Shown piece by piece: positions 1 through 5,961 of a stretch of DNA of 9,328 nt (positions are counted from its first letter, which is position 1; each line of letters starts with the position of its first letter). The notes beneath the pieces were generated by a model. The model was not told the DNA's origin and made no database searches. It worked only from the letters and a program-made list of their open reading frames with translations. Where the stretch lies: positions 1-9,328 of the forward strand of contig VGKN01000038.1 of assembly GCA_016867055.1 (NCBI GenBank), written 5' to 3'. This DNA comes from Candidatus Omnitrophota bacterium (GTDB lineage: Bacteria; Omnitrophota; Koll11; VGKN01). A program made the translations under genes and the position numbers.

Positions 1-787
1 TCAAAAGAGGCAACCAGCCTTTCTCGTCCATTCTTCCTTCTTCGGGAAACTTACACTCGTACAAAATATCAAACAATGCTTCTTCTGCCATTTCATTGAT
101 AAACCCTTCTGTAAAGCGGCCTTCCTTAATGCCTCGTAAATAGTCTATGAATATGCGGTAGTACCTACCTCCTTCCCATGTCCGAAGGAAGTGATTGCGG
201 TGGAAAGGATTGCCTACTTTCATTAAGAAATTATCCTCTTTGCCGCCCAACATTCTCATTACAGTTGCCTGTAGAATATCGGGAATAAGTGCGGACTCAT
301 CTCCTACCACATTCGGTGCGCCAAAACCCATAAGAGAGGTACTTGTTTCTGTTATCTTATTAGCGTCAGCAGAATAGACTCTTACTTCTCCTTTGCTTTT
401 GTAAGTTAGCCTATCCTGCGCTCTTTTCATTCGTAGTCTTTCAATCGGTATGTCCGGTGATAATTGGCTTCGGACAATCGGGTTATTGAGGGAGAACATA
501 ATTACATAGTCCATGATGATCCGGGCTTTTTCTTTTGTACCCGCTACCACTGCCCAATTTTCAGGAAAAGCAGTGGCACGCATAACAATACCAGCCCCGA
601 CAGCAATAGACTTGCCATATTGAGTGGCGGCGATAACTTGAACTCTTTTCAAGCCATCTGGTGAACTGCGGTTGAAAATGCAGTCTATTATCTCAAGCTG
701 TCCTTGCGCCCATTGAATTTTCTCACCATTATCTTCCTGAAATTGGAAGCGTTTAAGCGCTTCTATCGTGTTGTCCCTTATGTTCAT
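1..787 (-). CDS. terL: Terminase large subunit, N-terminal ATPase part (runs off left edge)
   Basis: Motor subunit that packages phage DNA into proheads by ATP hydrolysis. The minus-strand frame is open from ATG at 787 to the window edge, giving 262 residues with no stop. Visible motifs are a Walker A-like loop AATQYGKS near residues 55-62, a Walker B with catalytic acid VVGDES near residues 158-163, and a KVGNPFHRNHF stretch near residues 189-199 that fits the terminase coupling motif (GNP). The C-terminal nuclease domain would lie outside the window. A TAG stop four codons upstream in this frame makes ATG 787 the first possible start. AAGGA sits only 2 nt before it, so translation probably depends on coupling with the small-subunit gene, which overlaps it by 35 nt. 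Family assignment is from motifs, order and neighbours; I am fairly sure. Confidence 0.9.
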   Translation of the reverse strand, partial: MNIRDNTIEALKRFQFQEDNGEKIQWAQGQLEIIDCIFNRSSPDGLKRVQVIAATQYGKSIAVGAGIVMRATAFPENWAVVAGTKEKARIIMDYVIMFSLNNPIVRSQLSPDIPIERLRMKRAQDRLTYKSKGEVRVYSADANKITETSTSLMGFGAPNVVGDESALIPDILQATVMRMLGGKEDNFLMKVGNPFHRNHFLRTWEGGRYYRIFIDYLRGIKEGRFTEGFINEMAEEALFDILYECKFPEEGRMDEKGWLPLL

Positions 788-1304
788 ATTCCTTAACTAA
801 ATTTCTAATACCTTCAAAGAACTCTTTTATCTCGCCTTCGTTTCCTTTGTCCTCAAATTTTCCTTTAATTTTGTAATACATTTCGATTCCCCGCGCTTTG
901 TCTGTAAGACTTTTATCCTGATTCATCAATTTGAAATGTTCCAACTTAACCTTATCGTCAGTAAAGCCATATTGATCCAAAAGATAATCAATATATTTTC
1001 TAATCTTGACTTTTCTTAGCTCTCTGTGAGCTATAGTCGCGGCTACATTTTCAGCCGCCTTCCGTTTCTTTTTGTTCTCTACATTTAGCATAGAGTAAGG
1101 AGTTTTGCATAATTCTTTATTGGGAATATCGTAGCTTTCCAAAGCAGAAACAGTGCCATTACCATTGGTCTCCAATATCATTTCACAGAATCTTTTTTCT
1201 TTGGGAGTTACTTTGTAAGTTTCCCCATTATTGGCTTTGAAAGTGAAAGAAAGAGGAGAGGAAATTATTTTTTTTGCTTTAGCTTTGGTTTTTCCATTAG
1301 CCAT
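753..1304 (-). CDS. terS: Terminase small subunit-like protein
   Basis: Probable DNA-recognition subunit of the packaging motor, 183 aa. After a basic N-terminus it has VTPKEKRFCEMIL at residues 32-44, matching the start of the helix-turn-helix segment of small terminases (usually 'LTPKQ..F...Y'). A helical middle follows with many Lys/Arg (VAATIAHRELRKVKIRKYI). The C-terminal half has KARGIEMYYKIKGKF at 136-150, which resembles the segment that ends many small terminases. The usual Ala-Gly-Tyr of the recognition helix is degenerate here (ALESYDI). Its position directly before the large terminase strongly supports the call. There is no Shine-Dalgarno site before ATG 1304. Instead a TATAAT lies 6 nt upstream, suggesting a leaderless mRNA (see promoter). 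The end overlaps terL by 35 nt. Confidence 0.8.
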   Translation of the reverse strand: MANGKTKAKAKKIISSPLSFTFKANNGETYKVTPKEKRFCEMILETNGNGTVSALESYDIPNKELCKTPYSMLNVENKKKRKAAENVAATIAHRELRKVKIRKYIDYLLDQYGFTDDKVKLEHFKLMNQDKSLTDKARGIEMYYKIKGKFEDKGNEGEIKEFFEGIRNLVKEYEHKGQHDRSA

Positions 1305-1310
1305 ATTACC

Positions 1311-1339
1311 ATTATATCACTTGTCCCTGAAAATGGTAA
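1311..1339 (-). promoter_or_regulatory. Candidate sigma-70 promoter for the terminase genes, leaderless
   Basis: Reading leftward, TTACCA (1339-1334, 4 of 6 to the -35 consensus), a 17-nt spacer, then TATAAT (1316-1311) preceded by TGA, which makes a perfect extended -10. The TG of that extension is part of the TGA stop codon of the RRM gene. Only 6 nt separate the -10 from the ATG at 1304, so RNA would start at or next to the initiation codon. TATAAT is common by chance in AT-rich DNA, but the combination of extension, spacing and missing ribosome site supports function. Confidence 0.55.
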
Positions 1340-1679
1340 AACTAGCGTTACCAAAATAAAAGGAATAAGACTGACCGACAGAAGCATGACTAAGAAAATT
1401 GAGAAGATCAGGATTTATGTTGTCTTTTTTTTCTCCTTCCGGTAATGCCTCTTTCACAATAAGTGGTCTGCCACGAAGGTATTGACCATTGAAAGTAGTG
1501 ATTGCTGTTTGAGCGTCAGTCTCCATTTCCACAAAGCCAAAACCTCGTGATCTGCCGGTATCCCTATGTAGGATAATTGTCGCTGAAATAACTTTGCCTG
1601 CTTGAGAGAAGAAATGTTTTAATTCTTCTTCTGTAATGTGCCATGAGAGGTTGCCTATATAGAGTCTTGTCTTAACCAT
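1317..1679 (-). CDS. RRM-domain RNA-binding protein
   Basis: Single RNA recognition motif protein of 120 aa, expected to bind single-stranded RNA in the cytoplasm. RNP2 is LYIGNL at residues 6-11 and RNP1 is RSRGFGFVEM at 43-52, with the two central aromatics in place. The fold order fits: beta1 at the start, helix ITEEELKHFFSQAG at 15-28, beta2/3, helix around DAQTAITTFNG, beta4 PLIVKEA. Residues 1-80 match the small bacterial glycine-poor RRM proteins known from cyanobacteria and other bacteria. The 40-residue tail (81-120) has no recognisable domain and ends aromatic-rich (SYSFYFGNASF). The start has a clear ribosome site, AAGGGA 6 nt before ATG. It overlaps the 39-aa gene upstream by 8 nt. 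An RRM gene inside a phage operon is uncommon; its target is unknown. Confidence 0.88.
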   Translation of the reverse strand: MVKTRLYIGNLSWHITEEELKHFFSQAGKVISATIILHRDTGRSRGFGFVEMETDAQTAITTFNGQYLRGRPLIVKEALPEGEKKDNINPDLLNFLSHASVGQSYSFYFGNASFTIFRDK

Positions 1680-1791
1680 ATTTTTCCCTTAATTTTTTGC
1701 AAATACATTTTTTCCTTGATCTGCCACAACTAAAACAAGGATAAATTGATTTCTTAATTTTTTTCTTCTTTTTTTTCGTTTTAGTTGTCAT
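1672..1791 (-). CDS. Tiny Lys-rich cysteine-knuckle protein, 39 aa
   Basis: Small gene found by direct translation. ATG 1791-1789 overlaps the TGA stop of the upstream gene (ATGA), and the stop TAA at 1674-1672 lies 8 nt inside the RRM gene. The N-terminus is almost pure lysine (six in a row at residues 6-11). It is followed by a compact knuckle CFSCG at 19-23 and CIC at 29-31, so CxxC-x6-CxC could hold one zinc. The last residues are again basic. The shape suggests a nucleic-acid-binding peptide, but no family is recognised. The coupled start, the full Cys set and the tight fit between two genes argue that it is real. The A-rich codons could be fortuitous. Confidence 0.6.
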   Translation of the reverse strand: MTTKTKKKKKKIKKSIYPCFSCGRSRKKCICKKLREKYG

Positions 1792-2066
1792 AGGGATAAT
1801 ACTTTTATTGCTGTTTCATAATCACCAATATCAGCATTTGCTTTTGCAACTTTTAATTTCAAATCAGTCAACTCTAAATCAAAACACCAGTCCATATAAT
1901 TTCCGGGTGGTATTTTATCAATCCTTCCACATTCAGGGCATTTGTAACATTCATATTTTGTTGGCCAAAGATTAAAAGGACTATCAAACTTAAACTCATA
2001 ATCTCCTGTATCAATATATTTTCTTATATCTCCATGAAAACCTAGAAGATGTAAAATCTTCCTCAT
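1788..2066 (-). CDS. Hypothetical Cys-cluster protein, 92 aa
   Basis: Not a family I can name. The N-terminus HLLGFHGD (residues 6-13) recalls the 'xxLGxH' opening of small phage zinc proteins such as DUF1660. It is followed by ECYKCPECGR at 39-48, a C-x2-C-x2-C cluster with a ribbon-like CPECG. An acidic aromatic stretch and a helical C-terminus (DLELTDLKLKVAKANADIGDYETAIKVL) resemble a single TPR-like helix pair, but one repeat is too little to call. It starts 5 nt after the DUF4326 gene stop, with no ribosome site visible, and its stop overlaps the next ATG. A structural zinc is inferred. Confidence 0.7.
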   Translation of the reverse strand: MRKILHLLGFHGDIRKYIDTGDYEFKFDSPFNLWPTKYECYKCPECGRIDKIPPGNYMDWCFDLELTDLKLKVAKANADIGDYETAIKVLSL

Positions 2067-2071
2067 AAGTA

Positions 2072-2365
2072 TTAGGAATTTGCTATTCTTAATAAAATAT
2101 CAGCGTGGCAAGGTTGATCTAGCGGACACCAACAGGCTAGATTTTTGCCTTTTAATACTCTCTTAATAACATCGTGGATATTTCTTATTCTATCTTTATA
2201 CCATAATAATCTATTTTTCCCTGTCTTAAAGGGATTTCCCCACTTAGTCGGCCTTCCCACATAAACTATTGATAAATTATTACTGAAAATTACATTTCCT
2301 TTTCTCGGCCAAAGATAGCCTGTTCCTTTTTTTCTGGTTCGTTGAAGTCTAAGTGGTTGTTTCAT
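2072..2365 (-). CDS. DUF4326-family protein
   Basis: 97 aa. It carries the hallmark of DUF4326: YVGRPTKWGNPF at residues 35-46 and GKNLACWCPLDQPCHADIL at 73-91, with the conserved Cys pair C78/C80 and the C86-H87 pair. The family is widespread in phages and bacteria and has no established biochemical role that I can state; the Cys/His set suggests metal binding or redox-sensitive catalysis. The usual family length is somewhat longer, and the segment between the two motifs (about 27 residues) is compact here. No strong ribosome site precedes ATG 2365, but TAAAAT lies directly before it. It belongs to the leftward operon between the DUF1660-like gene (24-nt gap) and the 92-aa Cys protein. Confidence 0.85.
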   Translation of the reverse strand: MKQPLRLQRTRKKGTGYLWPRKGNVIFSNNLSIVYVGRPTKWGNPFKTGKNRLLWYKDRIRNIHDVIKRVLKGKNLACWCPLDQPCHADILLRIANS

Positions 2366-2389
2366 ATTTTACTTGCTTATTCCAATGAT

Positions 2390-2713
2390 CTAGTGACTGG
2401 CTTTTCTAGTATATTGCTTTGAGCTAGTCATTTGTGTTCCATGAATTAGGCAATCTCGCGCGGCTTCGTCAATCCAATCAAACTGTTTATTATTGAATCG
2501 CCTAAATCTTTTTCGGTATCCGCACCGCCCGCAAATACTCCATTGGCCTCTTGGACTACCAAAACTATAATTAAAATTATGCCCGCGAATAAAACAAATT
2601 ATTCTTTTCAAAAGGAAGTGAAAATAAGGTGGTTTTAGCTCCATTTTATTTTCAATCTTTGCTATCGGCAATCCAAAGAACCAGCGCCAATGTGGTTTAG
2701 TAAGGTCTATCAT
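2390..2713 (-). CDS. DUF1660-like small Cys/His protein
   Basis: 107 aa. The centre reads ICFIRGHNF at residues 39-47 followed by ICGRCGYRKRF at 60-70. This C-x4-H...C-x2-C-G layout resembles DUF1660 and related prophage zinc proteins ('C...GH...CxxCG'). Flanks are rich in Trp, Arg and Lys (HWRWFFGLP at the start, RKRFRRFNNKQFDW after the knuckle), consistent with nucleic-acid contact, though this is inference. ATG 2713 overlaps the HNH gene stop as ATGA, so it is translationally coupled to it. The family link is from pattern only. Confidence 0.7.
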   Translation of the reverse strand: MIDLTKPHWRWFFGLPIAKIENKMELKPPYFHFLLKRIICFIRGHNFNYSFGSPRGQWSICGRCGYRKRFRRFNNKQFDWIDEAARDCLIHGTQMTSSKQYTRKASH

Positions 2714-3075
2714 ATACTAGCTTTCTGACAATTATGACAAAGATATTGGCTTGTCATTACTTTGCAATTCTTACATTTGTGCTTAATTTGCCAACTGGCT
2801 TTTTTGTTTGCCGGTTTCTTATTCATTGGGTCTCCTTGATTGTCCCGCTTGTCGTGGCATCTCCGGCAGGGGAGTTCGATATTTTCTCTTTCGTGGCTTC
2901 CTCCTCTTGATCGTTTAATGATATGGTCAGGATCAAGAATACTATACCTGCCGCAATCACAACACCAGCCGCGAATAATGTCTCCATGAATGTAATAACC
3001 TTCCTTCTTTAATAATTTTAACAATTCCTTTCTTGCCGCGAGCCATTCACGAGTCTTTTTGCCGATATTTCTCAT
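2710..3075 (-). CDS. HNH endonuclease with C-terminal zinc ribbon
   Basis: 121 aa protein with a complete HNH (beta-beta-alpha-metal) core: CCDC at residues 38-41, the DPDHIIKRSRGGSHERENIELPC stretch beginning at 48 with the metal/general-base histidine in D50-H51 and the conserved N65, and CRRCH at 70-74. A helical basic N-terminus (1-27) precedes it. A second Cys set, CKNC at 101-104 and CHNC at 113-116, forms a separate ribbon. In phages such HNH proteins act in homing, in recombination or in cos-type DNA cleavage together with terminase; the last often lie beside the terminase genes, but here about ten genes intervene by position (3.0 kb versus 1.3 kb), so the role is open. Start ATG 3075 overlaps the previous stop by one base (TAATG). 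Confidence 0.88.
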   Translation of the reverse strand: MRNIGKKTREWLAARKELLKLLKKEGYYIHGDIIRGWCCDCGRYSILDPDHIIKRSRGGSHERENIELPCRRCHDKRDNQGDPMNKKPANKKASWQIKHKCKNCKVMTSQYLCHNCQKASI

Positions 3076-3260
3076 TATCTTAATAATTTCTTGAGTGTTT
3101 TAATCAATAAAGTTTTACCCCAAACACTTATCATTTCTTTTTGTTGTGTATAGCCTTCTGTTCTAAAGTCTGCTGGTGGCAATCCTATAACTTCAATAAC
3201 AAATCCTTCCCAATTTACTCCTCTTCTAATTCTAATTTCTTCAACTATTGCTATTTTCAT
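3075..3260 (-). CDS. Hypothetical protein, 61 aa
   Basis: Unrecognised. The first 26 residues look beta-rich (KIAIVEEIRIRR, WEGFVIEVIGLP), then a Gly/Tyr/Gln linker, then a helical basic C-terminus (LLIKTLKKLLR). No Cys and no membrane segment. Start ATG 3260 overlaps the stop of the 44-aa membrane protein as ATGA. The stop shares one base with the HNH start. The coupled boundaries on both sides make it credible as a gene. Confidence 0.65.
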   Translation of the reverse strand: MKIAIVEEIRIRRGVNWEGFVIEVIGLPPADFRTEGYTQQKEMISVWGKTLLIKTLKKLLR

Positions 3261-3391
3261 AATTTATTATCTTTAAGTTTGCTTAATCTTTCTGTTAGAT
3301 CAATTACTTGCCCGGTAATCCTCTTTTTGGTTCTCCGAGAACCGAGATATAATCCTAGAAGAAAAGAAATTAAGAATACAAAAATTATCAT
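3257..3391 (-). CDS. Small single-pass membrane protein, 44 aa
   Basis: Found by direct translation. A hydrophobic helix fills residues 2-17 (IIFVFLISFLLGLYLG). It is followed by the positive stop-transfer patch SRRTKKR and a short amphipathic helix ending LTERLSKLKDNKL, so it is probably membrane-anchored with the C-terminus in the cytoplasm. It has an excellent ribosome site, AAGGAG 6 nt before ATG 3391, lying inside the end of the LAGLIDADG gene. Its start overlaps that gene's stop, and its own stop overlaps the next ATG. No family is recognised; the size would fit a small phage accessory or a holin-like peptide, but nothing proves that. Confidence 0.75.
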   Translation of the reverse strand: MIIFVFLISFLLGLYLGSRRTKKRITGQVIDLTERLSKLKDNKL

Positions 3392-3771
3392 TGATCGCTC
3401 CTTATAACAATCTTATAAATATATTTTATTGTTTTAAGCGCATCTTCTTTCTTAATTATTAAATAAGGCAATAATAATTTTGTAAAATAATAAACTGCCT
3501 TTTGTTGACCAAGAACCCAATTAAAAGTAGGTATATTTTTGCCCTTTACATGATTATCTAATCTGGAAGAAGGTATCTTCTTAAGTAACCATTTTAATAC
3601 TCCTATATGTGAATTAGTTATTCTTAAAATAGGATAAGGTTTTGTTCTTCCAGATTTAATACTTGATTTCCAAAAATAGAAACTTCCTTCCCCATCTACC
3701 AATCCTGCAATATAGGCTAATTCATGACTCGTAATCTTGGAGAAATCTGGTGTTGGTTTATATTTAGGCAT
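3388..3771 (-). CDS. LAGLIDADG homing endonuclease-like protein
   Basis: 127 aa from ATG 3771. The single motif LAYIAGLVDGEG at residues 18-29 is a good LAGLIDADG helix with the catalytic acid, followed by SFYFWKSS and a beta-rich DNA-contact region. One motif implies that the protein would act as a homodimer. The C-terminal part (KEDALKTIKYIYKIV) fits the LAGLIDADG_1 fold. The start is chosen because AGGAG lies 6 nt upstream. The same frame stays open to 3948, but that stretch is occupied by two better small genes in other frames. No intron or intein host sequence surrounds it, so it is free-standing. It overlaps the zinc-ribbon gene by 8 nt and the membrane-protein gene by ATGA. Such genes spread by cutting cognate sites; the target is unknown. 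Confidence 0.88.
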   Translation of the reverse strand: MPKYKPTPDFSKITSHELAYIAGLVDGEGSFYFWKSSIKSGRTKPYPILRITNSHIGVLKWLLKKIPSSRLDNHVKGKNIPTFNWVLGQQKAVYYFTKLLLPYLIIKKEDALKTIKYIYKIVIRSDQ

Positions 3772-3928
3772 TATTATCTCCTCTAAGATGATCGCAACGG
3801 AGACATTCTGTAGTCGCCCGGATATGCTCTTTTTCTTCCGGTTCAACAAACCATTTCCTGCAAGTTGGACAAAATTCCGCGCTTGGGTTATCCGGCAGTT
3901 GTATTTTAGAATCCGTATCCGCAACCAT
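3764..3928 (-). CDS. Small zinc-ribbon protein, 54 aa
   Basis: Found by direct translation. Two Cys pairs, FCPTCRKWF at residues 19-27 and ECLRCDH at 41-47, are spaced 18 residues apart, a textbook small zinc ribbon. The N-terminus is acidic and polar (VADTDSKIQLPDNPSAE). GGGAGG lies about 5 nt before ATG 3928 as the ribosome site. It starts inside the end of the 33-aa membrane-peptide gene in another frame and ends 8 nt inside the LAGLIDADG gene. Function unknown. The intact metal set and the ribosome site make it credible. Confidence 0.7.
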   Translation of the reverse strand: MVADTDSKIQLPDNPSAEFCPTCRKWFVEPEEKEHIRATTECLRCDHLRGDNNA

Positions 3929-4007
3929 AAGCCCTCCCGAAATGCCAAATTAAATAAGCGACAAATGCTCCAAGAATAAAGAGCGTCAGTTTATCTATAT
4001 TACTCAT
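3906..4007 (-). CDS. Tiny membrane peptide, 33 aa
   Basis: Found by direct translation. The hydrophobic segment LTLFILGAFVAYLIWHF occupies residues 7-23, after a short polar start and before a Gly/Tyr-rich tail (GRAYGCGYGF). It has the strongest ribosome site in this part of the window, AAGGAGG about 5 nt before ATG 4007. It overlaps the SWIM-protein gene by 8 nt and shares 23 nt with the next zinc-ribbon gene in a different frame. It may work mainly to carry ribosomes into that gene, or as a membrane peptide in its own right. No family recognised. Confidence 0.55.
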   Translation of the reverse strand: MSNIDKLTLFILGAFVAYLIWHFGRAYGCGYGF

Positions 4008-4215
4008 GCTTCCTCCTTCCATGATGTTTTAATTTTAAGTGCCGGTGGCGGAGTATATGATCGCACATAGTTGACTTCCCTGCTCTTGCTAATTTTCTTT
4101 CATTGAAAACAAAGTATGAACAAGAACAACGATAACCGCTATCTGTATGCCTAATGATATATTCTTTATTAGGATCAGAAAATGATCTAACTTTGTAAAA
4201 TTTTGCTTCATTCAC
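4000..4215 (-). CDS. SWIM-type zinc-finger-like small protein
   Basis: 71 aa. C30-S-C32 and C51-D-H53 give CxC-x18-CxH, the SWIM zinc-finger pattern, within [10 protein letters not shown] and [11 protein letters not shown]. The N-terminal half ([18 protein letters not shown]) is beta-rich, as in SWIM proteins where a substrate-like strand pair precedes the finger. The tail is Lys/His/Arg-rich. SWIM fingers bind DNA or protein; a stand-alone finger of this size could be an accessory factor. The start codon is GTG at 4215, overlapping the sigma-fusion stop as GTGA. An ATG at 4211 is in another frame and gives an unrelated peptide. Confidence 0.72.
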   Translation of the reverse strand: MNEAKFYKVRSFSDPNKEYIIRHTDSGYRCSCSYFVFNERKLARAGKSTMCDHILRHRHLKLKHHGRRKHE

Positions 4216-4856
4216 CTTAGAAAATCTTTTAATAACTTTGCTCTTGAAGGATGTCTTAACTTGCGTAAGGCTTGGTTCTCAATTTGTCGAATACGATCTC
4301 TAGTAACACCAAATATATTCCCCACTTCTTCAAGAGTCTTACCCTGATGACTTGATTGAACACCGCCATTCAATCGTTTTAATTCACTTTCTGTTATATT
4401 TTCATCAAGCCCAAATCTTAAAACTAATACTTTTTTTTCTCTAAGACTTAAAGTTTCTAAAACACTATTTAATTTACTTTTCAAAATATCTTTATCTATT
4501 GCCGTTTCTACTTCTTCTATATTTCCTGTTTCTGCTGGTAAAAGTTTAAGTTCTGGATGATCTAGCATCCTCTCTGTTAATAAATGTTCTGTTATAATTG
4601 ATGTTCTTTTATCCTTAAATGTTTCTATCCATCTGGGAAATAATTGGTTGACTGTGCTTCCCAAAACTTTCGCTATTTTTGTAGCCCTTTCCACAGATGG
4701 ATAAGCCCTAAAAGTTTCAATATGTGCTAGCGTTCCTTTACCAATCCCACAAAGTTCGGCCAACTGGATTTGAGTTAAACCCAATACCAACCTTCTCTTT
4801 CTTACTTCATTATTAAATAATTGATGTTTAATTCCTAGTGAAAATTGTTGTCTCAT
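4212..4856 (-). CDS. XRE-HTH / sigma-70 region 4 fusion regulator
   Basis: 214 aa with two DNA-binding modules. Residues about 17-73 form a Cro/C1-type helix-turn-helix ([21 protein letters not shown] as helices 2-3, then [15 protein letters not shown]). After a helical linker, residues 130-212 match region 4 of primary sigma factors: [15 protein letters not shown] (region 4.1, beta-flap contact) and [20 protein letters not shown] continuing [17 protein letters not shown] (region 4.2, the -35 recognition helix). About 20 extra residues (152-171) separate 4.1 from 4.2. Regions 1-3, including the -10-binding region 2, are absent, so it cannot act as a full sigma factor; it more likely regulates by binding operators or -35 sites, or the RNA polymerase flap. 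Start ATG 4856 overlaps the nuclease stop as ATGA; an upstream TTG at 4868 would add four residues and is less likely. Confidence 0.88.
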   Translation of the reverse strand: MRQQFSLGIKHQLFNNEVRKRRLVLGLTQIQLAELCGIGKGTLAHIETFRAYPSVERATKIAKVLGSTVNQLFPRWIETFKDKRTSIITEHLLTERMLDHPELKLLPAETGNIEEVETAIDKDILKSKLNSVLETLSLREKKVLVLRFGLDENITESELKRLNGGVQSSHQGKTLEEVGNIFGVTRDRIRQIENQALRKLRHPSRAKLLKDFLR

Positions 4857-5500
4857 TTGAACTGACAATTTCTACCATAGTAACAATAAGGATCAACACA
4901 TTTTCCGTCAACCAATCCACCCGAAAAGTCGCCCTTCTCAATTATCTGTATGCCCTCTAAAAGCCACTTAACCGCGTCAGACTTGTCTTGTGGTGTTAGA
5001 GGCACTGAAAAGACTTTTGGCGGCTCTTGCGCCCACCTGTCGGGATATTTAGAGCAGGTTATAAGAACTGCCTCTGTAATTTGAGAATTGGCAAAAGCGT
5101 ATAGTTTTCTTTGCATTGAGTTTTGGAATTTAATTAAAGACCAGACCGGATCGCTGGACTTTATTTCAAGAAACCTTTTACCTTCAATATCCAGTCCGTC
5201 AAAATAGCCAATGACTTTGTAAGTATTGAGAACTTTATCATTTACGCCGGTTCTTATGGGAATTTCAAACTTGCACCTTTCGTCAAAATCTTTCTCCTCA
5301 ACAATAGGAAAAGTGTATTTAATGTGAGATAGTCTGTCGTCTATCTTCTTACCGGAAACATGGGCTTGAATTATGGCGTGAGCTTCTTTGCCTTGCTTCC
5401 ATTCCTCTCGTTCTTCCGGTTTAAGTCCCATTTGCTTATTCAGCCAATTATGGGAAGCCCGGTAAAGCATATTTATTGTGCTGTAGGATAACTGAATCAT
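4853..5500 (-). CDS. RecB/Cas4-like PD-(D/E)XK exonuclease
   Basis: 215 aa. All catalytic signatures of the RecB/Cas4 nuclease family are visible: G37xxxH41 (GKEAH), D101 in GYFDGL, E112-I-K114 in LEIKSS, and Q130xxxY134 (QRKLY). Three cysteines near the end (C201, C206, C212 in [15 protein letters not shown]) match the C-terminal Cys group that holds an iron-sulphur cluster in Cas4/AddB proteins. The matching N-terminal cysteine is missing: the [16 protein letters not shown] region has Ser-His instead. It lies three genes after recT. Phage annealases usually pair with an exonuclease that makes the single strands they anneal, so this is the likely partner. Start ATG 5500 overlaps the previous stop (ATGA). 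Length is typical for the family. Confidence 0.85.
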   Translation of the reverse strand: MIQLSYSTINMLYRASHNWLNKQMGLKPEEREEWKQGKEAHAIIQAHVSGKKIDDRLSHIKYTFPIVEEKDFDERCKFEIPIRTGVNDKVLNTYKVIGYFDGLDIEGKRFLEIKSSDPVWSLIKFQNSMQRKLYAFANSQITEAVLITCSKYPDRWAQEPPKVFSVPLTPQDKSDAVKWLLEGIQIIEKGDFSGGLVDGKCVDPYCYYGRNCQFK

Positions 5501-5961
5501 TCTTTCTCCTCGATTTGTCTGACTATCAGGTATTCAGTAATAGTGTGCGGTATCTTAACGCCCTTCAAATGTAGTTTCTTTAGAACAACAGTATCAATCA
5601 TTTCTTTTACCGCGCCTAGCTCTCTTGCTTTTTCAAGATCAATCTTAAAGTCTATTCTTCTGCCTTTAGTCAAAGCATGATGCGCTAACATTTCTCCGTC
5701 TGTTTTCATTCTGGATAATATCTCTCGTCCTAGTTCTTGTCTAGTGGCTTCAAGAACACCTAAAGTATCTCTTGCCCTAAGATAGAAGTTTAATAATTCT
5801 TCTTTGGTATATGAAGAAATTTTAGCCGGATCAATTTCCAGCCCGCTTTGCATTTTATCCATATTCTCCATGCAATAAGGACATTGATGATGAATAGGAA
5901 TTGGATGGTTAGTATTGTGGTATTCCAACTGATCTTTACTTTTTGCCTTCAACTTTGTCAT
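5497..5961 (-). CDS. Hypothetical recombination-module protein, 154 aa
   Basis: Not assigned to a family. The N-terminus is polar with one metal-like group, HHQCPYC at residues 24-30. From residue 51 a long helical region begins (YTKEELLNFYLRARDTLGVL and so on). It is followed by a basic segment (TKGRRIDFKI) and a C-terminal part that ends VKIPHTITEYLIVRQIE. Position between recT and its candidate exonuclease suggests a role in DNA recombination, for example an accessory or nuclease-modulating factor, but this is context only. It has a strong ribosome site, AAGGAG 7 nt before ATG 5961, inside the previous gene, which it overlaps by 26 nt. Its stop overlaps the next ATG. Confidence 0.75.
   Translation of the reverse strand: MTKLKAKSKDQLEYHNTNHPIPIHHQCPYCMENMDKMQSGLEIDPAKISSYTKEELLNFYLRARDTLGVLEATRQELGREILSRMKTDGEMLAHHALTKGRRIDFKIDLEKARELGAVKEMIDTVVLKKLHLKGVKIPHTITEYLIVRQIEEKE

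Noticed and set aside
195..664. Two plus-strand frames over the terminase region
   Set aside because: They are antisense to the large terminase, whose motifs are clear on the minus strand.
3772..3948. In-frame upstream extension of the LAGLIDADG gene
   Set aside because: A ribosome site (AGGAG) sits right before ATG 3771, and the extension overlaps two better small genes in other frames (zinc ribbon and membrane peptide).
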